64,000 nt of DNA from Pseudomonas sp. MWU13-2105 (lineage in GTDB: Bacteria > Pseudomonadota > Gammaproteobacteria > Pseudomonadales > Pseudomonadaceae). A model generated the notes under the pieces. The model searched no databases, was not told the origin of the DNA, and worked only from the letters and a program-made list of their open reading frames with translations. How positions within the stretch are numbered: position 1 is the stretch's first letter; each line of letters opens with the position of its first letter. The position numbers were made by a program, and so were the translations under genes. Shown in pieces: positions 45,699 through 54,214 of this stretch. The stretch is from NCBI RefSeq assembly GCF_023242315.1, contig NZ_JALLIY010000004.1, positions 310,001 through 374,000 on the forward strand. Reading direction: 5' to 3'.

Positions 45699-47363
45699 TC
45701 AGCCGCGATGACGACCGCGGAAATAGTTGATCAGGCCCTGGGTCGAAGCATCTTCGGCCGAGGACTCTTCGCTGCCGGTCAGGCGGTTGTAGACGCCCTT
45801 GCCCAGTTCCTTGCCCAGCTCCACACCCCACTGGTCGAAGGCATTGATGCCCCAGATCACGCTCTGCACGAAGACCTTGTGTTCGTACATCGCCACCAGG
45901 GCGCCGAGACGCCGCGGGCTGATGCGTTCGACCACCAAGGTGTTGCTCGGACGGTTGCCCGGGATCACCTTGTGCGGTGCCAGTTTCTGCACCTCGGCTT
46001 CGCTCAGGCCTTTGTCACGCAGCTCGCTTTCCGCTTCGCCGCGGGTCTTGCCGAGCATCAGCGCCTGACTCTGCGACAGGCAGTTGGCGTACAGCCACTG
46101 ATGGTGGTCGGCGACCGGGTTGAAGCTGACGATCGGCACGATAAAGTCGGCCGGGATCAACTGGGTGCCCTGGTGCAGCAACTGGTGGTAGGCGTGCTGG
46201 CCGTTGCAGCCGACGCCACCCCAGATCACCGGGCCGGTATCGGTGGACACCGGGGTGCCGTCCTGGCGCACGCTCTTGCCGTTGGATTCCATGTCCAGCT
46301 GTTGCAGGTGCTTGGTGATGTTGCGCAGGTAGTGGTCGTACGGCAGGATCGCGTGGCTCTGCGCGCCCCAGAAGTTGCCGTACCAGACACCCAGCAAGGC
46401 CAGCAGCACCGGCATGTTCTGTTCGAACGGCGCGGTCTGGAAATGCTGGTCCATGGTGTAGGCCCCGGACAGCAGCTCCTTGAAGTTCGACATGCCGATG
46501 GCCAGGGCGATCGGCAAGCCGATGGCCGACCACAGCGAGTAACGCCCGCCGACCCAGTCCCACATCGGGAAGATGTTCTCTTCGCGGATGCCGAAGGCCA
46601 CGGCGGCGGCGTTGTTGCTCGAGACCGCGATGAAGTGCTTGTACAGCTCCGCTTCGGAGCCGCCCTGGGCCAGATACCAGTCACGTGCGGCACGGGCGTT
46701 CTTCAGGGTTTCAAGGGTGGTGAAGGTTTTCGACGAGACGATGAACAGGGTGGTCTCGGCGCGGATCTTCGCCGACAGTTCGTGGAACTCACTGCCATCG
46801 ATATTCGCCAGGTAATGGCAACGCACGCCTTTATGGGCGTAGGACAGCAACGCCTCGGAAACCAGTTCCGGACCGAGGAACGAACCACCGATACCGATGT
46901 TCACCACGTCGGTGATCGGCTTCTCGGAGTAGCCGCGCCACAGGCCGTCGTGGATCTTTCCGACCAGCTCGGTCATCTGGTTCAGCACTTTGTGCACGTC
47001 GGGCATCACGTTGACGCCGTTGACCGAGAGCTTGTCGCCAACCGGGCGGCGCAGCGCGGTGTGCAGGGCCGGGCGACCTTCGGAGGCGTTGACCAGTTCA
47101 CCGGCAAACAGCGACTTGATCGCGCCTTGCAGGTCGACTTCATTGGCCAGGCCCACCAGCAGGTTGCGGGTTTCCTGGGTGATCAGGTTCTTCGAGTAGT
47201 CGAGAAACAACCCGCAGCTGCTGAGGGTGAACTGATTGAAGCGCTGCGGATCGGCATTGAAAGCTTCGCGCATGCTGAAATCGTGCATGTTGTCGCGGTG
47301 TTGGTTCAACGCCTGCCAAGCGGGCAGGCTGGTCACGTCGTGAGGAGTGCGGTAGTACGCCAT
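45699..47363 (-). CDS. pgi: Glucose-6-phosphate isomerase
   Basis: Interconverts glucose-6-phosphate and fructose-6-phosphate; in pseudomonads it works mainly toward gluconeogenesis and the Entner-Doudoroff cycle. 554 residues: substrate region [18 protein letters not shown], the signature [19 protein letters not shown], catalytic [18 protein letters not shown] region and [14 protein letters not shown], ending with the conserved [11 protein letters not shown] block. It lies downstream of panD on the same strand across a 249-base gap without visible terminator or gene. Confidence 0.97.
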   Translation of the reverse strand: MAYYRTPHDVTSLPAWQALNQHRDNMHDFSMREAFNADPQRFNQFTLSSCGLFLDYSKNLITQETRNLLVGLANEVDLQGAIKSLFAGELVNASEGRPALHTALRRPVGDKLSVNGVNVMPDVHKVLNQMTELVGKIHDGLWRGYSEKPITDVVNIGIGGSFLGPELVSEALLSYAHKGVRCHYLANIDGSEFHELSAKIRAETTLFIVSSKTFTTLETLKNARAARDWYLAQGGSEAELYKHFIAVSSNNAAAVAFGIREENIFPMWDWVGGRYSLWSAIGLPIALAIGMSNFKELLSGAYTMDQHFQTAPFEQNMPVLLALLGVWYGNFWGAQSHAILPYDHYLRNITKHLQQLDMESNGKSVRQDGTPVSTDTGPVIWGGVGCNGQHAYHQLLHQGTQLIPADFIVPIVSFNPVADHHQWLYANCLSQSQALMLGKTRGEAESELRDKGLSEAEVQKLAPHKVIPGNRPSNTLVVERISPRRLGALVAMYEHKVFVQSVIWGINAFDQWGVELGKELGKGVYNRLTGSEESSAEDASTQGLINYFRGRHRG

Positions 47364-47612
47364 CGCTGCGGGTTTCCTTTTACGAGAGCTGCCTTTTGGA
47401 CATTTGGCTTTTTGGACACCAGAAACGCCGGAACGTCCTGCTTTCTATCTGTGGCAGTGTCCGGCAACCTGCGTCAGCACGGTGGAATGATGCAGGGGCG
47501 ATTACAGTACCGCTCGCGCCTGCATCTGTCTTGGCTTTGTCTGACCTTTACTCGGTACTTTTTCGCACTCTCGGGGACGAAAGGCGTTTTCGCGTGCCGG
47601 GTCGGACCGCGA

Positions 47613-47993
47613 TCAGGCGAGCTGCACCGGAATCGAGTGGCTGGTATGGCTCAGTTCGTTGCCCGGGGCCATGTACAGCATGCGCGGCTTGAAGTTGACC
47701 AACTCGGCGTCGCTGTAATGGGCATAGGCGCAGATGATCACCCGGTCGCCGACGGCGGCCTTGTGGGCGGCGGCGCCGTTCACCGAGATGATCCGCGAAC
47801 CTTCCTCGCCGCGAATGGCGTAGGTGGTGAAGCGCTCGCCATTGTCGACGTTGTAGATCTGGATCTGTTCGTACTCACGGATCCCGGCCAGGTCCAGCCA
47901 TTCGCCGTCGATGGCGCAGGAACCTTCGTAATCGAGCACCGCGTGGGTGACTTCGGCGCGATGCAGTTTGGCTTTGAGCATGATGGCGTGCAT
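47613..47993 (-). CDS. panD: Aspartate 1-decarboxylase (pyruvoyl enzyme) proenzyme
   Basis: Makes beta-alanine for pantothenate and CoA. 126 residues; self-cleavage between G24 and S25 in [13 protein letters not shown] would create the pyruvoyl group. Other marks are the N-terminal [34 protein letters not shown] and [12 protein letters not shown]. The ATG at 47993 gives the family start [13 protein letters not shown]. It completes the panB-panC-panD set, lying 71 bases after panC. Confidence 0.97.
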   Translation of the reverse strand: MHAIMLKAKLHRAEVTHAVLDYEGSCAIDGEWLDLAGIREYEQIQIYNVDNGERFTTYAIRGEEGSRIISVNGAAAHKAAVGDRVIICAYAHYSDAELVNFKPRMLYMAPGNELSHTSHSIPVQLA

Positions 47994-48064
47994 GGATGTT
48001 TCCTCGGTCGGATCCTCGTGCGGCGGCAGTTTGCCCGAAGCCGTGGGGCCGGGCAATCGGGCTG

Positions 48065-48925
48065 TCAGGCCGGGCTGTCGAGGTTCAGGTGCAGGTTGTC
48101 GATCAGGCGCGTGGTGCCGAGGAAGGCGGCGACCAGGATCACCAGGTCACGGTCCTCGGCTGTCGCCGGGCGCAGGTTCAAGGCGTGGCGGATTTCCAGG
48201 TAGTCGGGCCGGAAACCGGCGCTTTCGATCTGCCGGGCTTGCTCGGCCAACAGCTTGGGGTAGTCGCGTTCGCCCTGTTCGATGGCGGCGGCGATCTGCT
48301 TCAGGCTGCGATACAGCGCCGGTGCCTTGGCCCGCTGTTCTTCGCTGAGGAAGCCGTTGCGCGAGGACAGCGCCAGGCCGTCGTCGGCGCGCACGGTCGG
48401 TTCGCCGATGATCTGGATCGGCATGTTCAGGTCATGCACCAACTGGCGGATCACCGCCAGTTGCTGGAAGTCCTTCTGGCCGAACACCGCCAGGTCTGGT
48501 TGGACCATGTTGAAGAGTTTGCTGACCACCGTCGCCACGCCTTCGAAATGTCCGGGACGGCTGGCGCCGCACAGGCCTTCGGAGAGTTGCGGGACACTGA
48601 CGCGGGTCTGGCCGCTCATGCCACCGGGGTACATCTCCTCGACGCTGGGGGCGAACAGCAGATGGCAGCCGGCCTGGAGCAGTTTCTCCTGGTCGGCGAC
48701 GAGGGTCCGCGGGTACTTGTCGAGATCTTCGTTGGCGCCGAATTGCAGCGGGTTGACGAAAATGCTCGCCACCACGAAGTCGGCGCGTTGGGCGGCCTTG
48801 GTCACCAGGGCCGCATGGCCGCTGTGCAGGTTGCCCATGGTCGGCACGAAACCAATGCGCTTGCCTTCGCTGCGGGCGCGAGCCACGGCGGCGCGCAGTT
48901 CGCGAACGGTCTTGACTGTATTCAT
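48065..48925 (-). CDS. panC: Pantothenate synthetase
   Basis: Joins pantoate and beta-alanine with ATP to form pantothenate. 286 residues: [16 protein letters not shown] (HIGH-like), [23 protein letters not shown] block ([30 protein letters not shown]) and the KMSKS-like [11 protein letters not shown]. The start ATG at 48925 overlaps the panB stop (ATGA), so translation is coupled. A longer in-frame reading into panB is spurious. Confidence 0.97.
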   Translation of the reverse strand: MNTVKTVRELRAAVARARSEGKRIGFVPTMGNLHSGHAALVTKAAQRADFVVASIFVNPLQFGANEDLDKYPRTLVADQEKLLQAGCHLLFAPSVEEMYPGGMSGQTRVSVPQLSEGLCGASRPGHFEGVATVVSKLFNMVQPDLAVFGQKDFQQLAVIRQLVHDLNMPIQIIGEPTVRADDGLALSSRNGFLSEEQRAKAPALYRSLKQIAAAIEQGERDYPKLLAEQARQIESAGFRPDYLEIRHALNLRPATAEDRDLVILVAAFLGTTRLIDNLHLNLDSPA

Positions 48926-49722
48926 GCGCTGAACCCGTGTTCGATCCCAGGGAAAGTGGCGGCCTTGACTTCGCTGACATAAGCGCTCAGGGCGCCGTGC
49001 AGGCTGTCCTGGCCGAGCATGAAGTTCTTCACGAACTTGGGCACGCGACCGCTGATGGACAGGCCGAGCATGTCGTGCAGGACCAGGACCTGGCCGTCGG
49101 TGGCGCTGCCGGCGCCGATGCCGATCACCGGAACTTTTACCGCCTGGGTGATTTCCGCGGCCAGTTCGCTCGGCACGCATTCGAGCAGGATCATCGCCGC
49201 GCCGGCCTGTTCCAGGGCGATGGCGTCGGCGCGCATCTGCCGCGCCTGGGCTTCGCCGCGACCCTGGACCTTGTAGCCGCCGAAGAGGTTCACCGATTGT
49301 GGGGTCAGGCCCATGTGCACGCACACCGGGACGCCGCGTTCGGCCAGTTGACGGATGGATTCGGCGAGCCAGGCGGCGCCTTCGACCTTGACCATATGCG
49401 CACCGGCCTGCATCAGCAGGCCGCTGTTGTGAAAGGTCTGCTCGAGGGTGGCGTAGGCCATGAACGGCAGGTCGGCGATGATGAAAGCGCCCTGGTTGCC
49501 GCGTTTGACACTGGCGGTGTGATAGCAGATGTCGGCGACGGTAACTGGCAGCGTGCTGTCATGCCCTTGGGTAACCATGCCCAGCGAATCGCCGATCAGC
49601 AGCACTTCGACACCGGCTGCGCAGCTGGCGTGGGCGAAGGTCGCGTCGTAGCAAGTCAGCATGGTGATTTTTTCACCCTTTTGCTTGAGGCCTTGCAGGG
49701 TGGTCAGGGTAATGTCTGGCAT
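48922..49722 (-). CDS. panB: 3-methyl-2-oxobutanoate hydroxymethyltransferase
   Basis: Forms ketopantoate from alpha-ketoisovalerate and methylene-tetrahydrofolate, the first step to pantothenate. 266 residues: [83 protein letters not shown] and [23 protein letters not shown], all typical. It opens the panBCD run. The one-carbon donor depends on folate, and folK lies just upstream with a REPIN between. Confidence 0.97.
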   Translation of the reverse strand: MPDITLTTLQGLKQKGEKITMLTCYDATFAHASCAAGVEVLLIGDSLGMVTQGHDSTLPVTVADICYHTASVKRGNQGAFIIADLPFMAYATLEQTFHNSGLLMQAGAHMVKVEGAAWLAESIRQLAERGVPVCVHMGLTPQSVNLFGGYKVQGRGEAQARQMRADAIALEQAGAAMILLECVPSELAAEITQAVKVPVIGIGAGSATDGQVLVLHDMLGLSISGRVPKFVKNFMLGQDSLHGALSAYVSEVKAATFPGIEHGFSA

Positions 49723-49997
49723 GAAAAAGTCCTCATTCAGGCGCCGTGCAAATGACTGCGAGTAACGCGCGTGATTCGTCGTGTATACAGGCGCACGTTC
49801 TGGTGTCGTGCTTGCAAAGCCTGGATTGCGCCCTTCAAACGCCGCAGGGGCGGCAACGGGACGCCTATAGTCGTGAGGAGAACTTGGGAAGTCAATCGTG
49901 TGTGTTACCGCAATGTTACGCCGTGAGTGTTACCGGCATGACTGATGCGATTCAGCAGCGGGGGTAGCAGGCAGTCTGGTTGGCAACGCCGGCTTTT
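49723..49997. other. Leader/promoter region of panB, no gene seen
   Basis: With the REPIN next to it this forms a 398-base gap between folK and panB. I see no conserved ORF or stable hairpin with T-run; it presumably holds the panB promoter on the minus strand, but I could not pick one confidently. Confidence 0.4.
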
Positions 49998-50071
49998 TGT
50001 GGGAGCGGAGCTTGCCCGCGAAGGGGCCCTCAAGGGCGCTAAAAGCTTCGCGGGCAAGCTCCGCTCCCACA
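49998..50071. repeat. REPIN between folK and panB
   Basis: Arms TGTGGGAGCGGAGCTTGCCCGCGAAG and its inverted copy are identical in sequence to those at 45587. The centre (GGGCCCTCAAGGGCGCTAAAAG) partly matches the REPIN at 15943. A recent, well-preserved copy. Confidence 0.88.
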
Positions 50072-50120
50072 GGTTCCATGTTTCCCCCATAGGCTTTGTG
50101 TTTTCCCACAGGGTTTGTGC

Positions 50121-50603
50121 TTACTGGGGAAGGCGTTCCAGGCCGACGAACGGGCAATCCGCCAGCAGCGCCTTGAGGCTGCGGCCATCGGCCAGTCGCA
50201 AATCCGCCGGGGCCAGTTCCGCCAGGGGATAGAGCACGAACGGTCGGGCCTGCATATGGTAATGCGGGACTTTCAGGCGCGGTTCGTCGATCAGTCGTTC
50301 ACCGAACAACAGGATATCCAGGTCGAGGGTCCGTGGTCCCCAGCGCTCATGCCGTTCACGACCCTGGTCGATTTCGATGGCCTGCAGCGCATCCAGCAGC
50401 GCCAGGGGCGTGAGATCGCTGTCGAGGGCGGCGACGGCATTGGTGTAGCGCGGCTGGCCGGGCAGCAGCGAATCGCTCTGGTAGAACGCCGAAACTCCCA
50501 CCAGCAGCGTGTCGGGCAGTTGCGCCAAGGCCTGGATGGCGTTGCGCAGTTGCTCCGCCGGGTCCGCCAGATTGCTGCCCAGGCCGATATACACGCGATC
50601 CAT
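50121..50603 (-). CDS. folK: 2-amino-4-hydroxy-6-hydroxymethyldihydropteridine pyrophosphokinase
   Basis: Transfers pyrophosphate from ATP to the pterin precursor just before FolP acts. 160 residues with YIGLGSNLADPAEQL at the N-terminus, the pterin-binding region and the signature RWGPRTLDLDILLFG, ending in the usual LYPLAELAP block. It begins 4 bases after pcnB, so the two are co-transcribed, as is common in gammaproteobacteria. Confidence 0.96.
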   Translation of the reverse strand: MDRVYIGLGSNLADPAEQLRNAIQALAQLPDTLLVGVSAFYQSDSLLPGQPRYTNAVAALDSDLTPLALLDALQAIEIDQGRERHERWGPRTLDLDILLFGERLIDEPRLKVPHYHMQARPFVLYPLAELAPADLRLADGRSLKALLADCPFVGLERLPQ

Positions 50604-50607
50604 CGAC

Positions 50608-51996
50608 TTACTCGTCCGTACCGCTGGCCCGCTTGCGCTTGCCGGCCGTACTGCGCCGACGTTTACGCGGGCCGCTGCCGGTAGCGTCGTCCTTGCTACC
50701 CAGGTCGCGGATCATGTCGCGTCGACCGGCATCATTGGCATCCTGGTAATCGGTCCACCATTCGCCCAGGCCTTCGGTCTGCTCGCCGGCGGTTTCGCGC
50801 AGCAGCAGGAAGTCGTAGCCGGCGCGGAAGCGCGGGTTGTCCAGCAGCAGGTCGGCACGCTTGCCGCTGCGCCGTGGCAGGCGTTCCTGCATGTCCCAGA
50901 TCTCGCGGATCGGCAGGGTGAAGCGCTTCGGAATCGCAATCCGCTGGCACTGTTCGCTGATCAACTCGTGGGCGGCTTCCTGCATCGCCGGAATCGGCGG
51001 CATACCCTTCGCCTGCAAGCGCAATACGCGGCCAGGCAGGGCCGGCCAGAGCAGCGCGGCGAACAGGAACGCCGGGGTCACCGGCTTGTTCTGCTGGATG
51101 CGCAGGTCGGTGTTGATCAAGGCTTCGCTGATCAGCGTGTGGGTGTAGGTCGGGTTGTGTTCGAGGGCCTCGAAGCTGGCCGGGAACAGTGGATCGAACA
51201 GCTTGAGATCGACCAGCATCTCGAAGGTGTCGGCGGCATAACCCGAGAGGAACAGCTTGAGCACTTCTTCGAACAGACGGGCCGAGGGGATCTCGCGCAG
51301 CATCGGCGCCAGCTTGCGGATCGGCGCGACGGTGTGCTTCTCGATGCCGAAGTCCAGCTTGGCGGCGAAGCGCACGGCCCGCAGCATCCGTACCGGATCT
51401 TCCTGGTAACGCTGGGTCGGGTCGCCGATCAGGCGGATCAGGCGGTTGCGGATATCGTGTACGCCGTTGGCGTAGTCGAGGATGCGCTCGCTGACCGGAT
51501 CGTAATACAGCGCGTTGATGGTGAAATCGCGGCGCTGGGCGTCGTCTTCGAGGGTGCCGTAGACGTTGTCGCGCAGGATCCGCCCGCTTTCGTTGCGCGA
51601 GGACTGGTTGCTGTCCTCGTCTTCATCCTGCGGGTGGTTGGCGCGGAAGGTCGCGACTTCGATGATTTCCCGGCCGAAGTGGATATGCACCAGCTTGAAG
51701 CGCCGACCGATGATCCGGGCGTTGCGGAATTCGGCACGGATCTGCTCCGGCGTGGCGCTGGTGGCGACGTCGAAATCCTTGGGCGTGATGTTGAGCAGCA
51801 TGTCGCGCACGCAACCGCCGACCAGGTAGGCCTGGTAACCGGCGTTCTGCAGGCGTTCGACGATATTCACCGCGTACCGGCTGAACTGGGCCTTTTGCAG
51901 CGAGTGTTGGCTGCTATTGAGCACTTCAGGGGTGCTGCGTTTATGTTGCGTTCGACGCGAGGGAGAACGTAATGACTGGAACAGCTTCTTCAGCAT
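50608..51996 (-). CDS. pcnB: Poly(A) polymerase I
   Basis: Adds 3' poly(A) tails to RNA and so marks it for decay. 462 residues from the ATG at 51996: nucleotidyltransferase head with YLVGGCVRDMLLNITPKDFDVATSA, RRFKLVHIHFG, RRDFTINALYYD and FIEDPVRMLRAVRFAAKLDF-type block (YQEDPVRMLRAVRFAAKLDFGI), then a neck/body and a basic C-terminal tail (GPRKRRRSTAGKRKR). A GTG three codons upstream (52005) is possible; neither has a clear ribosome site. Downstream of crcZ and upstream of folK. Confidence 0.95.
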   Translation of the reverse strand: MLKKLFQSLRSPSRRTQHKRSTPEVLNSSQHSLQKAQFSRYAVNIVERLQNAGYQAYLVGGCVRDMLLNITPKDFDVATSATPEQIRAEFRNARIIGRRFKLVHIHFGREIIEVATFRANHPQDEDEDSNQSSRNESGRILRDNVYGTLEDDAQRRDFTINALYYDPVSERILDYANGVHDIRNRLIRLIGDPTQRYQEDPVRMLRAVRFAAKLDFGIEKHTVAPIRKLAPMLREIPSARLFEEVLKLFLSGYAADTFEMLVDLKLFDPLFPASFEALEHNPTYTHTLISEALINTDLRIQQNKPVTPAFLFAALLWPALPGRVLRLQAKGMPPIPAMQEAAHELISEQCQRIAIPKRFTLPIREIWDMQERLPRRSGKRADLLLDNPRFRAGYDFLLLRETAGEQTEGLGEWWTDYQDANDAGRRDMIRDLGSKDDATGSGPRKRRRSTAGKRKRASGTDE

Positions 51997-52005
51997 GGGA
52001 GGCAC

Positions 52006-52197
52006 TGTTTGAAGGAATATTCGGCCACCTCAAGGAATGACCGCACGATGGGCGAGGATTCTAGCATTTAGTCGAGGGATGGTGTAGGAAGCCGCCGCAG
52101 TATCGGCCAGGGGCCGGAGGGAGAGGGCCAGCCGGGCGTCTCGCGAAGGCTGCAAATCAATCAATCGAGAGCGGGGTGGAGGAGGTTGGTATCGCGG
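52006..52197. other. Gap between crcZ terminator and pcnB
   Basis: About 190 bases, probably holding the pcnB promoter: a TAGAAT -10-like hexamer occurs on the minus strand near 52061-52066 without a clear -35. No ORF or stable RNA structure is evident here. Confidence 0.35.
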
Positions 52198-52570
52198 AAA
52201 CTACAAGGGGAGCCGAAGCTCCCCCAGAAGTAGTTGCGTGCTCTATTTTTATTATGGTTTCGGGCTTCTTGTTTTTGTTGATCGCCCTATGCCACTAGGC
52301 TTCTCGCCTGTGGGCACTCCCAATCGGGAGCCAAGAGCAAACGGATTGCTTTGATCGCTGTAGTGTCATGATCCAGAGGATCCAACCAGTTCAGGCGCTG
52401 CTTTGAGGGCAGTTTTTGTTGTTCTCGGCCTGGTCGTGGGGCAAGCCCCAATTACAGTACTTCTCCAAAAGAATCAGTTAGCTGCGTCTCTCGCCGTGTT
52501 GTTTTTATTGTGCGTGAGTCGATACGTCTTGTTTTTATTGTCTGGTGCGGTGCTTGTTATTGTTCTTGTA
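52198..52570 (-). ncRNA. crcZ: CrcZ small RNA, decoy for Hfq/Crc
   Basis: Located between cbrB and pcnB, as known for Pseudomonas crcZ. It starts about 12 bases after a sigma-54 promoter and ends at a GGGGAGC-TTCG-GCTCCCC stem (52207-52224) with a poor T-tract, giving about 370 nt. Six A-rich Hfq/Crc motifs are visible on the minus strand near 52553-52567, 52527-52542, 52497-52511, 52411-52425, 52265-52282 and 52243-52260, for example AATAAAAACAA. Made by CbrB/RpoN when preferred carbon is absent, it sequesters Hfq/Crc and frees catabolic mRNAs. Exact ends are estimated. Confidence 0.93.
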
Positions 52571-52580
52571 CCAAAGCTAT

Positions 52581-52596
52581 AGCAGGTGCCGTGCCA
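52581..52596 (-). promoter_or_regulatory. Sigma-54 promoter of crcZ
   Basis: TGGCACGGCACCTGCT on the minus strand: GG and GC are 12 bases apart, an excellent -24/-12 match. Confidence 0.93.
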
Positions 52597-52653
52597 ACTT
52601 TTTCGAGGCCCCGTAAACATTGGGCTTTCCCGAGGAAATGGTTTTTCCCAGGC

Positions 52654-52693
52654 GAAAAAAAGCCGGATCGTCGTTACCGATAGACCCGGCTTT
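52654..52693 (-). terminator. Intrinsic terminator of cbrB
   Basis: On the minus strand AAGCCGG, a 20-base loop and CCGGCTT run into seven T. It isolates crcZ from cbrB transcription, so CrcZ depends on its own promoter. Confidence 0.85.
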
Positions 52694-52719
52694 TGTTACG
52701 TGAAAATCCTGGGGTAACA
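52694..52719. promoter_or_regulatory. Probable CbrB upstream activating site
   Basis: TGTTAC-N14-GTAACA perfect inverted repeat, 112-137 bases upstream of the crcZ -12, a usual enhancer distance for sigma-54 activators. Additional half-like copies occur at 52739-52744 (TGTTAC) and near 52673 (GTTACC). Confidence 0.75.
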
Positions 52720-52761
52720 GTTTTTTCACCTGGTGCGGTGTTACCTGTGGGCGCGCCCGAC

Positions 52762-54192
52762 TCAGCTCTCGCTGGCCACCCCGGTCTTGCGCCGTGGAAT
52801 GCCCAGGCGCTGGCGCCGTTCCCACAGGCACTTGCGGCTGACCCCGAGTTTGCGTGCCAGCTCGGTCTCGGTCATATGGTCCTGGTGTTCGAGGACGAAG
52901 TGCTGGAAGTAGTCTTCCAGCGACAGGTCTTCGGTGGGCTCGTGGCTGGCGTTGCTGGCGCTGGCCTGTTGCGGCGCCAGGCCGATGAATTCTTCTTCGT
53001 CCAGATCGCCGAGCTCGATGTCGATGCCCAGCAGGTCGGCGGAAATTTCCGGGCTTTCGCACAGGATCACCGCGCGCTCGACCGCATTCTCCAGTTCGCG
53101 GACGTTACCCGGCCAGGCGTAATGGCGGATGGCTTGCTCGGCATCGGGGGCGAAGCGCAGGTCGGTGCGCCCCACCCGCGCGCTCTGGCGGGCGAGGAAG
53201 GCATTGGCGATCTCGTTGACGTCGGCGCCGCGCTCGCGCAAGGCCGGCAGTTTCAGCGCGATAACGTGCAGGCGGTAGTAAAGGTCTTCGCGGAACTGGC
53301 CGATCTTGGCCAGGCTCTTGAGGTCGCGGTGGGTCGCGGCGATCAGGCGCACATCGACTTTCTGCGACTGCACCGAGCCGACACGGCGGATCTCGCCTTC
53401 CTGCAATACCCGCAGCAGACGCGCCTGGGCTTCGAGGGGCAGTTCGCCGATTTCATCGAGGAACAACGTGCCGCCGTCCGCCGCTTCGACCAGGCCGGCG
53501 CGACCGGCGCTGGCTCCGGTGAAGGCGCCTTTTTCGTGGCCGAACAGTTCGGACTCGATCAGGCTTTCCGGAATCGCCGCGCAGTTGACCGAGATCATCG
53601 GTGCCTTGGCGCGCTTGGACAGGTTGTGCAGGGCGCGGGCCACCAGCTCCTTGCCGGTGCCCGACTCGCCCTGGACCAGCACGTTGGAGTCGGTGGGCGC
53701 GACTTTGCGGATCTTGCTGTAGAGGTCCTGCATCGGCGGGCAGGAGCCGATGATGCCGATTTCACCATTGCTGTTGCCGGCGCCGGCTTTTTCCGCCGCG
53801 CCCTTGCCGGCGACTTTCTCTGCCGGGGCTGCTTGCCCGCCCTGGCGATCACGGAGGATGCGGGCTACGGCCTGGAGCATCTCGTCGTGGTCGAAAGGCT
53901 TGGCGATGTAGTCCACCGCGCCCATTTTCATCGAGTCCACGGCCGAGCGCAGGCTGGCGTAGCTGGTCATGATCAGCACGGGCGTGCCTTGGCCGAGCTT
54001 GATCAGTTCGGTGCCGGGGGCGCCGGGTAGGCGCAAGTCGCTGACGATCAGGTCGAACGAGGGGATACTGAAACGTTCCTGGGCTTCCTGCACCGAACCG
54101 GCTTCGCTGACCTGGTACTGATTTCGTTCCAGCAGGCGACGCAGGGCGGAGCGGATGATGGTTTCGTCTTCGACGATCAGAATGTGCGGCAT
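52762..54192 (-). CDS. cbrB: Sigma-54-dependent response regulator CbrB
   Basis: Activates crcZ and carbon/nitrogen-use genes with RpoN. 476 residues: receiver domain (1-115) with phosphoacceptor D52 in IVSDLRLPG and K98; AAA+ domain with Walker A GESGTGKE (175-182), sigma-54 contact GAFTGA (222-227) and Walker [13 protein letters not shown]-terminal Fis-type helix-turn-helix ([25 protein letters not shown]). It lies 22 bases after cbrA and has a strong terminator downstream, then the crcZ promoter it is expected to control. Confidence 0.96.
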   Translation of the reverse strand: MPHILIVEDETIIRSALRRLLERNQYQVSEAGSVQEAQERFSIPSFDLIVSDLRLPGAPGTELIKLGQGTPVLIMTSYASLRSAVDSMKMGAVDYIAKPFDHDEMLQAVARILRDRQGGQAAPAEKVAGKGAAEKAGAGNSNGEIGIIGSCPPMQDLYSKIRKVAPTDSNVLVQGESGTGKELVARALHNLSKRAKAPMISVNCAAIPESLIESELFGHEKGAFTGASAGRAGLVEAADGGTLFLDEIGELPLEAQARLLRVLQEGEIRRVGSVQSQKVDVRLIAATHRDLKSLAKIGQFREDLYYRLHVIALKLPALRERGADVNEIANAFLARQSARVGRTDLRFAPDAEQAIRHYAWPGNVRELENAVERAVILCESPEISADLLGIDIELGDLDEEEFIGLAPQQASASNASHEPTEDLSLEDYFQHFVLEHQDHMTETELARKLGVSRKCLWERRQRLGIPRRKTGVASES

Positions 54193-54214
54193 TGATTCGG
54201 TTCTCTCGACGGTC

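Noticed and set aside
49723..50120. Possible small RNA or gene in the folK-panB gap
   Set aside because: Apart from the REPIN there is no terminator, promoter pair or conserved-looking ORF.
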